From Phycisphaeraceae bacterium (lineage in GTDB: Bacteria > Planctomycetota > Phycisphaerae > Phycisphaerales > Phycisphaeraceae), in the NCBI GenBank assembly GCA_029260655.1, contig JAJDCU010000003.1:1-51816 (forward strand): a DNA stretch of 51,816 bases, in the 5' to 3' direction. Position numbers and translations under genes: made by a program. The notes under the pieces were generated by a model. It worked only from the letters and a program-made list of their open reading frames with translations, did no database searches and had not been told where the DNA came from. Each line of letters begins with the position of its first letter. The first letter of the stretch is position 1. Shown here one piece after another: positions 45,789-51,816 of the stretch.

Positions 45789-47876
45789 ATGGCCACTTTC
45801 AGCGCCCCCAGCGACAAGATTGATCAGCAGGCCATCAACACGATCCGTACGCTCTGCATTGACGCGGTGGAAGCCGCCAACTCCGGGCACCCCGGCACGG
45901 CGATGGCCATGGCGCCGCTGGCGTATCTGTTGTGGAACAAGCACCTGAAGTTCGACCCCGCCGACCCGATCTGGCCCAACCGCGACCGGTTCGTCCTCTC
46001 CGCGGGGCACGCCTCGACCCTGCTGTATTCGATGCTTCACCTGACCGGGGTCAAGAGCGTCAATGAGAAGTACGAGACGCTGGGTAAGCAGGCGGTGACG
46101 CTTGCGGACATCATGAACTTCCGTCAGGCCGACAGCAAATGCCCGGGCCACCCCGAGTATCGCTGGACGTCCGGGATCGAGACGACGACCGGGCCGCTGG
46201 GCCAGGGCGTCGCCACCAGCGTCGGGATGGCCATGGCCAGCCGGTGGATGGCCAAGCAGTTCAACCGCCCCAATTTCGATATGTTCGGCTACAACGTCTA
46301 CGCCCTGTGCGGCGACGGCTGCATGATGGAAGGTATCTCCAACGAGGCCGCTAGCCTGGCCGGACACCACAAGCTGTCGAACCTCTGCTGGATCTACGAC
46401 AACAACCGCATCACGATTGAGGGTAACACCGACCTGGCGTTCACCGAGGACGTGGCCACGCGCTTTATCGCGTTGGGGTGGAACGTGACGCGCGTCGGCG
46501 ACGCCAACGACCTGGCCATGCTCGACCGGGCGTTCCAGACGTTCCACAACGAGGAGCACCGCCCGACCCTGATCATCATCGACAGCCTCATCGCCTACGG
46601 CGCCCCGAATCTTCAGGACACGCCCGAGGCCCACGGCGCGCCGCTGGGGGACGTGGAGGTCCGGCAGACCAAACGCAACTACGGCTGGCCCGAGGATGAG
46701 AAGTTCCTCGTGCCCGGCGCGGTGCTCGAACACTTCGCCCAGGGCATCGGTCAACGCGGCAAGCAGGCCCGCGCCGAGTGGATCGAGCAGTTCAAGGCCT
46801 ACAAGAGCTACTACCGCGACCTGGCCGATCAGCTCGATCGGATGCAGCACCGCAAGCTCCCCGAGGACTGGGACAAGGATCTGCCGGTGTTTGAGCCCGA
46901 CGAGGAAGGGATCGCGTCACGCGCCTCCTCGGGGAAGGTGCTCAACGCCCTTGCACAGCGGGTACCCTGGCTGATCGGTGGGGCGGCAGACCTGGCGCCG
47001 TCGACCAAGACCAGCCTGACATTCGACGGGGCGGGCGACTTCTCGATCGAGGACCCCGGCGGGCGCAACTTCCACTTCGGCGTCCGTGAGCACGCCATGG
47101 GCGCGATTGCCAACGGGATGGCGCTGTGCAAAATCCGGCCGTTTACCGCTGGGTTTTTCATCTTCAGCGATTACTGCAAGCCGACCATCCGTCTTTCGGC
47201 CCTGATGGAGATCCCGGCGATCCATATCTTCACCCACGACTCGATCGGAGTCGGTGAGGACGGCCCGACCCATCAGCCCGTTGAGCAACTGCCGTCGCTG
47301 CGTTCGATACCGGGCCTGATCACGATCCGCCCGGCGGACGCCAACGAGGTGGTTGAGGCATGGCGGGTCACCGCCAAGCTGCGTCACGAACCGGTGGCGA
47401 TGGTGCTGAGCCGGCAGAACCTGCCGACGCTTGACCGAAGCGAGTTTGCGTCCGCCCAGGGGCTGGCCAAGGGCGCATACGTCCTGGCCGACGCCGCGGA
47501 GGGCGACCCCGAGGTGATCCTGATCGGCACGGGCAGCGAGCTTCACCTGTGCATCTCGGCCTACCGAGAGTTGAAAGAACAAGGCATCAACGCCCGGGTC
47601 GTGAGCATGCCGTCGTGGGAGCTGTTCGAAGCCCAGAGCCCGGCGTATCGCCAGCAGGTCTTGCCCCCGAAGGTTACCGCCCGGGTCGCCGTCGAGCAGG
47701 CATCGACGTTCGGCTGGGAGCGATACGTCGGCCTGACCGGTGCGATCATCGGGATGGATACGTTCGGCGCGTCGGCGCCGTTAAGCGAGCTTCAGGGCAA
47801 GTTCGGTTTCACACCCGAGGCCATCGCAGACGCCGCCCGGCGTCAGATCGGGCAGACCGGCAAGGCCGCCGCGTAA
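45789..47876 (+). CDS. tkt: Transketolase
   Basis: 695 residues, full family length. NSGHPGTAMAMAPLAY near residue 33 and LCGDGCMMEGISNEAASLAGH near 172 are the thiamine diphosphate/Mg motifs; VGEDGPTHQPVEQL near 478 is the transketolase active-site signature, and the C-terminal domain starts near 555. It moves two-carbon units between sugar phosphates in the pentose phosphate and Calvin-type cycles. AAGAGG lies about ten bases before the ATG, and a strong terminator follows the stop. Divergent from the citryl-CoA operon. Confidence 0.95.
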   Translation: MATFSAPSDKIDQQAINTIRTLCIDAVEAANSGHPGTAMAMAPLAYLLWNKHLKFDPADPIWPNRDRFVLSAGHASTLLYSMLHLTGVKSVNEKYETLGKQAVTLADIMNFRQADSKCPGHPEYRWTSGIETTTGPLGQGVATSVGMAMASRWMAKQFNRPNFDMFGYNVYALCGDGCMMEGISNEAASLAGHHKLSNLCWIYDNNRITIEGNTDLAFTEDVATRFIALGWNVTRVGDANDLAMLDRAFQTFHNEEHRPTLIIIDSLIAYGAPNLQDTPEAHGAPLGDVEVRQTKRNYGWPEDEKFLVPGAVLEHFAQGIGQRGKQARAEWIEQFKAYKSYYRDLADQLDRMQHRKLPEDWDKDLPVFEPDEEGIASRASSGKVLNALAQRVPWLIGGAADLAPSTKTSLTFDGAGDFSIEDPGGRNFHFGVREHAMGAIANGMALCKIRPFTAGFFIFSDYCKPTIRLSALMEIPAIHIFTHDSIGVGEDGPTHQPVEQLPSLRSIPGLITIRPADANEVVEAWRVTAKLRHEPVAMVLSRQNLPTLDRSEFASAQGLAKGAYVLADAAEGDPEVILIGTGSELHLCISAYRELKEQGINARVVSMPSWELFEAQSPAYRQQVLPPKVTARVAVEQASTFGWERYVGLTGAIIGMDTFGASAPLSELQGKFGFTPEAIADAARRQIGQTGKAAA

Positions 47877-47907
47877 CCAGACTGCGCCGATAAACCTGAT
47901 TCACACG

Positions 47908-47939
47908 ACGCTCACGGCCCGGTCCGTGGGCGTTTTTTT
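47908..47939 (+). terminator. Strong intrinsic terminator after transketolase
   Basis: ACGCTCACGG (47908-47917) pairs with CCGTGGGCGT (47924-47933) with one T-G wobble and a 6-base loop. A T7 tract (47933-47939) follows at once. It lies 31 bases after the tkt stop. Confidence 0.9.
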
Positions 47940-48020
47940 CTTGCGTCACATCCGGGGGCATGTCCGGTGTCCCGTCCACGAATCCACCTGCTACAATGCC
48001 CCCGGCTCAACCCAGCCGCA

Positions 48021-48093
48021 GCGGGCGTAGCTCAATGGATAGAGCATCGGTCTTCGGAACCGAGGGTTGGGGGTTCGAGTCCTCCCGCCCGCG
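48021..48093 (+). tRNA. tRNA-Arg, anticodon TCG
   Basis: All four arms fold. Acceptor GCGGGCG pairs with CGCCCGC, the D-arm is GCTC/GAGC, the anticodon stem is TCGGT/ACCGA with loop CTTCGGA giving anticodon TCG (reads CGA), and the T-arm has GGGGG-TTCGAGT-CCTCC. The discriminator is G48093 and no CCA is encoded, so it is added after transcription. A TACAAT hexamer at 47992-47997 may be its -10 box. Confidence 0.95.
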
Positions 48094-48304
48094 TTGCACA
48101 CACTTCAAAAAAGGCGTTTGAGGTCAAGCCCCTCGGGGGGCGAGGCCCGGGATCGCCCATGCCAGACGGACGTCTACCGGGAGAGTCGGGGTTACGAGCA
48201 AAACGTCTTCTCACGTGCCAGTTATCTGGAATAGTTTTTGGCCGCGCGTGATTGTTCTGGGTGTAGCAAGAAACATATTCCTTACCCCGCCAAGGAGCAC
48301 GCCG

Positions 48305-48556
48305 ATGCCTGCCAAGCAAACAAGGGGGGCGGGTGCAAAGAAGCCGGATCATACGACAGAGACAGGCAGGGCTGCCGCCCCGACACTGACAGAGAACGAC
48401 GGGCAACCGTCTTTGTACGTTCAAATCGCCGACCGTGCTTATTACATCTGGATAGAAAAGGGCAAGCCGGAGGACCGTGCGATGGACTTCTGGTTCCAAG
48501 CGGAAGCCCAGGTGCTTAGCGAGCATCAAGACCGTCTGGCAAGACGCGAGGCATAG
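48305..48556 (+). CDS. Small DUF2934-type protein
   Basis: 83 residues from the ATG at 48305 with AGGAG seven bases upstream. The N-terminal 35 residues are polar and basic. The C-terminal half (IADRAYYIWIEKGKPEDRAMDFWFQAEAQ) matches the short DUF2934 pattern: RAY, W, G-P, W and AE at conserved spacing. The family is common in proteobacteria and planctomycetes and has no known function. It precedes the phosphatase gene by 49 bases on the same strand. Confidence 0.75.
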   Translation: MPAKQTRGAGAKKPDHTTETGRAAAPTLTENDGQPSLYVQIADRAYYIWIEKGKPEDRAMDFWFQAEAQVLSEHQDRLARREA

Positions 48557-48605
48557 CCTCGATGTGACGTATACATCAACCACGCCCAGTTCAAGGGGTC
48601 ATGCT

Positions 48606-49469
48606 GTGACCGTGCCCAAGACATCGGCGATCTCGCCCGCCCATTCACTTCAGTGCCTGGACGTGTGGGGCGGCAACAACTCGTTCGACGGCGCGATCTC
48701 CGTGCCCGGGCTGGATGTATGGGTTTGGTCGCTGCCTTACGAATCGCAAGCGCACGGCGGAGACATCCACTACATATCCATGTGCCGGTGCCACAGCATC
48801 TCCCGGTTCGTCATCGCCGACGTCAGCGGCCACGGCGAAGAGGTGGATGAGCTGACGCGCCGGCTGCGCAAGCTGATGCGCAAGCACATCAACACCCCCG
48901 ACCAGACCCAGCTTGTCCGGTCACTGAACCGGGCGTTCGATAGACTCAAACAAGAAGGCCGGTTCGCTACGGCGTTGCTGGCGACCTATTACCCTCCGAC
49001 CGACGATTTGATTATCTGTAACGCCGGGCATCCGCCGCCGCTTTGGTACCACAAGGCTTCTGGGGCCTGGCGGTTGCTGACCGCGGACGTATCGGGCCCC
49101 GAGGGTGACGTCACGGACCTGCCCCTGGGCGTCATCAGCAAGACGACTTACACCCAGTTCGCGGTCAAGCTTGGGTTGGGGGATATCGTGCTGATCTACA
49201 CCGACCCACTGATCGAGTCGATGAATCCCGCCGGCAAGATGCTGGGCCCGCGAGGCTTGATGGACATGGCCGCCGGTCTTGACACGGACCAACCCCAGGA
49301 GATCCGCCAGCAACTCCTCGCCGAGTTGACTGAATACCGAAATGGCTCGCCCCCCGATGACGACCAGACACTCCTGGTGTTAAGCCACAACGCCTCGGAC
49401 CCGCCCAAGATGTCGCTGGCGGAAAAGATGCGGGTGATGACCAAGATGCTGCGCTTTGAAGGCGCATGA
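48606..49469 (+). CDS. SpoIIE/RsbU-type PP2C-like serine phosphatase
   Basis: 287 residues from the GTG at 48606, which has AAGGGG seven bases upstream; an in-frame ATG at 48477 would overlap the preceding gene deeply. GGDIHYI, VIADVSGHGEEVDEL, CNAGHPPPLWY and GDIVLIYTDPLIES with DDQTLLVL are the metal-binding and core motifs of the SpoIIE phosphatase domain. Such proteins remove phosphate from anti-anti-sigma factors in partner-switch systems. There is no sensor domain and no STAS or kinase partner next to it, so its input is unknown. Confidence 0.85.
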   Translation: MTVPKTSAISPAHSLQCLDVWGGNNSFDGAISVPGLDVWVWSLPYESQAHGGDIHYISMCRCHSISRFVIADVSGHGEEVDELTRRLRKLMRKHINTPDQTQLVRSLNRAFDRLKQEGRFATALLATYYPPTDDLIICNAGHPPPLWYHKASGAWRLLTADVSGPEGDVTDLPLGVISKTTYTQFAVKLGLGDIVLIYTDPLIESMNPAGKMLGPRGLMDMAAGLDTDQPQEIRQQLLAELTEYRNGSPPDDDQTLLVLSHNASDPPKMSLAEKMRVMTKMLRFEGA

Positions 49470-49536
49470 TACAACGGTAGGGGATCGTTCACGGACTCAG
49501 ACGTTTGTCGAACGTTGTGCGCAATGACTTGACCGT

Positions 49537-50256
49537 TTAAACCCCACGCCGCCGCCACATCGCCAGGCTGCTTAGGCCCATCAAGCCCAACAGCGCGGTG
49601 GTCATCTCGGGGACCGGCTCCAGGGTCAGGATGACCTTGCTGTCGTTGGTCGCGGAGGTACCCCTGTAGAATCCACCCTCGTCGATGGTTAATTGATGCG
49701 TCCCAGCGGGCAGGACTCCCGATTCGAAGAAGGTCTTGGATGGCGGATTACACGGCGGGCACGGGCCGACCGGGAAGGTCCCGCCGATCCCTCCGGGTCC
49801 ATCCCGGTCGAAGTATTTACTGGCAACAATCCCATTGAACGTGGCTTGGAAGGTGCCGACCACCTCTGAGCTATAGGGGTTGATTGCGGTGAACGTGAAA
49901 TAGGTGGGAATGTTGGTCGTGACGGTCATGTCAACCTCGACGTAGCCCTCCGTATCACTCCCGCCTTCGCCTGTGTGATCCATGGCGTAAAAGTCAAACA
50001 CCGCCTTCTGGCCGATCGAGCCAAGCGTATAGTCCAAGCCGGCCTGCGCGCCGGTGTATGACGAGGTCAGGGTTTGAGAGAATGTCTGGGGGAAGACGAT
50101 CGGTGTGGTCTGTACGGTTTCCGGAGCAAACGAAGCGTTCCCCACTCTCAGTGTCGCCGACCCCGAGACGGCAGACGGAACAAACGGCAGCGCCAACGCG
50201 GCGCTTCCAGCCAGTAATACAGCGGCAGCCGATACGGTCAGTGGCATCCTGGACAT
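49537..50256 (-). CDS. PEP-CTERM sorting-signal protein
   Basis: 239 residues. The start is ATG 50256 with GGAGG five bases upstream; an in-frame ATG at 50268 lacks a ribosome site. A signal peptide (residues 1 to about 22, ending ALA) is followed by a beta-rich body with a small Cys pair (CPPC). The end is PVPEMTTALLGLMGLSSLA then a basic tail RRR, the PEP-CTERM pattern in its VPE form. Such proteins go to the envelope or extracellular matrix through exosortase. A TATACT box on the minus strand at 50292-50297 may be its -10. Confidence 0.87.
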   Translation of the reverse strand: MSRMPLTVSAAAVLLAGSAALALPFVPSAVSGSATLRVGNASFAPETVQTTPIVFPQTFSQTLTSSYTGAQAGLDYTLGSIGQKAVFDFYAMDHTGEGGSDTEGYVEVDMTVTTNIPTYFTFTAINPYSSEVVGTFQATFNGIVASKYFDRDGPGGIGGTFPVGPCPPCNPPSKTFFESGVLPAGTHQLTIDEGGFYRGTSATNDSKVILTLEPVPEMTTALLGLMGLSSLAMWRRRGV

Positions 50257-50514
50257 GTTGGCCTCCATGGTGAGATGAGCGACCTGTAAAAAGTATAGAT
50301 TGTCTTTAGTTTACCGGGCTGCTCAAGGGACGCAAGCCGAAAACTCAGGAATCACAACAAAAATGCAGTCCACCCGGGTTTGGCAGGTGGGGGTGAGTTT
50401 GATTGGAAACAAACCAGACGCCGCGGTGTTTCAAAAGACCCATACCAAGGCGTCCGCCAACCCTGCGAAGCCGTAAGCGGTCTTTTCGCGACAAAGCTAT
50501 TTTTGTGGTGCCCG

Positions 50515-51336
50515 CTACTCTGAATCAGGCGGGTCAGGCTCTGTCGCCTGTGGCTTGCCCTCGATGGTCACCCGCCTTGGATGTCCGAACCAGGAGTGAT
50601 CCCCATCCGCGTGTTTCTCTTGAAGCACCTTGACCACGTCGGCCATGTTGCCGTCGGCATTGACCCACCCGTTATCGATGTCGGGGAAGTCTGTCTTGCA
50701 GTTCTCGCACTTGTTGCCGCTGTAGAAACGGATCGGGCACCAGAAGCTCTCGACGTTGCGGAGCATCTCCGAGCCCAGTGACCAGATCCCGGTCATCCAG
50801 TCGCAGTACAGGCACCAGATCAGGTCGTGCCCGATCAGCCCGTCGAACTTCTGCCGGGAGACGTTGACCCATTCGGCGCTCTTGTAGGGCGGGAGTTTGA
50901 CGATCCAGGTCAGCGGCGGATACACCACCCACTCCGCAAGCCGGACGAGCCAGAACAGCGGCACCGCTAGCGCGGTGATCCAGACGGCGGTGTGGTTGCG
51001 CCATCGGCCGACCGAACGGTTCAACGCCTTGACGATCCGCGGGCCCTTGCGCGCCGCGGGGTGGGCCAGTTCGTGCAGCCGGGTCCAGATCAAAAGCCCA
51101 ACGACTTGCCCGGCGACCGCGGCGAGCAGCCCCAGCCAACCCAGGACGCAAAACCCCACGATCATCGGTGCGACCGTGAAGTAGGTGATCATCAGGTCCA
51201 GACCCAGCCCACGGCACAGCGCTTCGGAAATCGCCCGGCCCGGCGCGCCAAGTTTAGGTAGCAGGTGCAGCACACCCGCGCCCAGGAGCAGGGCCATGGC
51301 CGTGGCGACAAAGTGGCAGAGTGAGTGTGTCATCAT
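50515..51336 (-). CDS. Membrane protein of unknown function with cysteine motifs
   Basis: 273 residues. Hydrophobic helices lie at about 5-25, 47-85 (two segments) and 115-145, followed by a soluble C-terminal part. That part has CLYCDW near residue 175 and CPIRFYSGNKCENC near 197-212, four or five cysteines able to bind metal or a cluster, and a Pro/Asp-rich tail. GGAG lies before the paired ATG codons. I do not recognise the family. It stands alone between a PEP-CTERM gene and a divergent phosphofructokinase gene. Confidence 0.68.
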   Translation of the reverse strand: MMTHSLCHFVATAMALLLGAGVLHLLPKLGAPGRAISEALCRGLGLDLMITYFTVAPMIVGFCVLGWLGLLAAVAGQVVGLLIWTRLHELAHPAARKGPRIVKALNRSVGRWRNHTAVWITALAVPLFWLVRLAEWVVYPPLTWIVKLPPYKSAEWVNVSRQKFDGLIGHDLIWCLYCDWMTGIWSLGSEMLRNVESFWCPIRFYSGNKCENCKTDFPDIDNGWVNADGNMADVVKVLQEKHADGDHSWFGHPRRVTIEGKPQATEPDPPDSE

Positions 51337-51580
51337 CTTTCTGAGGCTCCATGGCGGGCGTCGACTGATCCCAATGACAAACGCTGGGCCGATTGGGGCT
51401 ATTCCCCAGCGTGCCCACCGGGGCCCAGGTTCACCCGACCCAGGTGGGCTGATACTGTTGACCGGCAGAGGGGGCGATAATCACTAACAAACGACGGCTC
51501 GACCTTAATAGCTGCTCTACGGTGGCCGATGATACCACGCGGAGGGGGATCGCTCTTTCTATTTCTACAGAGGCGCTGCA

Positions 51581-51816
51581 ATGGCACAAGCGATTAGGCG
51601 GATCGGGGTATTGACCGGTGGCGGAGATTGTGCGGGGCTCAACGCGGTGATCCGCGCGGTGACCAAGAGCGCAATCGTTCAGCACGGGCTGGAGGTCTAC
51701 GGCATCGAAGACGGGTTTCTCGGACTGGTCCAGAACCGCATCCGTCCGCTGGGCCAAGACGACGTCAGCGGCATCCTCACCCAGGGCGGCACGATCCTCG
51801 GCTCCAGCAACAAGTG
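51581..51816 (+). CDS. pfkA: 6-phosphofructokinase, N-terminal part cut by window end
   Basis: Only 78 codons are in the window. [18 protein letters not shown] and [10 protein letters not shown] are the nucleotide/phosphate-binding motifs of the PfkA family. The GGDCAGLN form occurs in ATP- and pyrophosphate-dependent members; the residue that separates them (after GGDG/GGDD) lies beyond the edge. The ATG at 51581 is a normal start and AGAGG lies 11 bases upstream. The gene continues to the right. Confidence 0.9.
   Translation, partial: MAQAIRRIGVLTGGGDCAGLNAVIRAVTKSAIVQHGLEVYGIEDGFLGLVQNRIRPLGQDDVSGILTQGGTILGSSNK

Noticed and set aside
45714-46850. Minus-strand open frame opposite transketolase
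   Set aside because: It overlaps the catalytic N-terminal domain of transketolase and has only low-complexity composition.
47967-48251. Open frame across the tRNA-Arg gene
   Set aside because: It reads through a fully folded tRNA gene and has no ribosome site, so it is not a gene.
50318-50345. GGGACGCAAGCC, similar to half of the GEMM c-di-GMP riboswitch
   Set aside because: It is on the plus strand while both flanking genes are on the minus strand, and the second conserved half (GGCAAACC) is absent nearby.

Overview
The window looks like a piece of a GC-rich planctomycete chromosome, most probably of the class Phycisphaerae. The clues are a lineage-typical small basic protein (14464-14694), two PEP-CTERM surface proteins, a futalosine-pathway menaquinone gene (mqnE), a secreted-protein-rich gene set and a sigma factor with a long C-terminal extension. 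No phage, insertion sequence, rRNA operon or CRISPR array is visible. One tRNA gene (Arg, anticodon TCG) is present.

Left part (1-21.6 kb) is mostly housekeeping. It holds a cytochrome c biogenesis block (lipoprotein, ResB-like, N-terminal part of a CcsA-type protein), a fluoride channel gene, and a 2-oxoglutarate:ferredoxin oxidoreductase (korA/korB) with a secreted protein gene between its subunits. These are followed by an SDR oxidoreductase, mqnE, a CvpA-like membrane protein, acpS, an aminotransferase, nadC-birA, an ASCH-domain protein, speA and a PEP-CTERM gene. The first gene is a striking chimera: its first ~280 codons are cytochrome c biogenesis protein and its last ~174 codons are the C-terminal domain of IspG. 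A contig misjoin near position 565 is the simplest explanation.

Middle part (22.0-35.2 kb) is a purine/urate-catabolism-type locus related to the ygeW-ygeY-yqeA-ssnA-ygfK-xdhD genes of enteric and gut bacteria. It contains a shortened ygfK, two threonine-synthase-like PLP enzymes where ygeX would be expected, ssnA, yqeA (carbamate kinase), ygeW (carbamoyltransferase-like), ygeY (M20 hydrolase), a fused FeS-molybdenum hydroxylase (xdhD type) and a mocA-like nucleotidyltransferase. The genes lie on both strands around two divergent control regions. No FAD partner subunit and no ygeX are present. The expected logic is hydroxylation of a purine, ring opening, transfer of carbamoyl groups and ATP gain at carbamate kinase.

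Right-middle part (35.2-45.5 kb) starts with an ECF-type sigma factor fused to a large domain that may have a glutamine-amidotransferase/ThuA-like fold. A tight seven-gene minus-strand operon follows: succinyl-CoA-ligase-like beta and alpha subunits, a citryl-CoA-lyase-like protein, an HD-type protein whose HD doublet reads AD, an aconitase/homoaconitase, an isocitrate/isopropylmalate dehydrogenase and an MmgE/PrpD protein. The first three look like a split ATP-citrate lyase. With korAB they would cover the reversible steps between acetyl-CoA plus oxaloacetate and succinyl-CoA. This operon is the best candidate here for an incompletely described system.

Right end (45.8-51.8 kb) holds transketolase with a strong terminator, tRNA-Arg, a DUF2934-type small protein, a SpoIIE-type phosphatase, a second PEP-CTERM protein, an unrecognised membrane protein with cysteine motifs, and the first 78 codons of a phosphofructokinase cut by the window edge.
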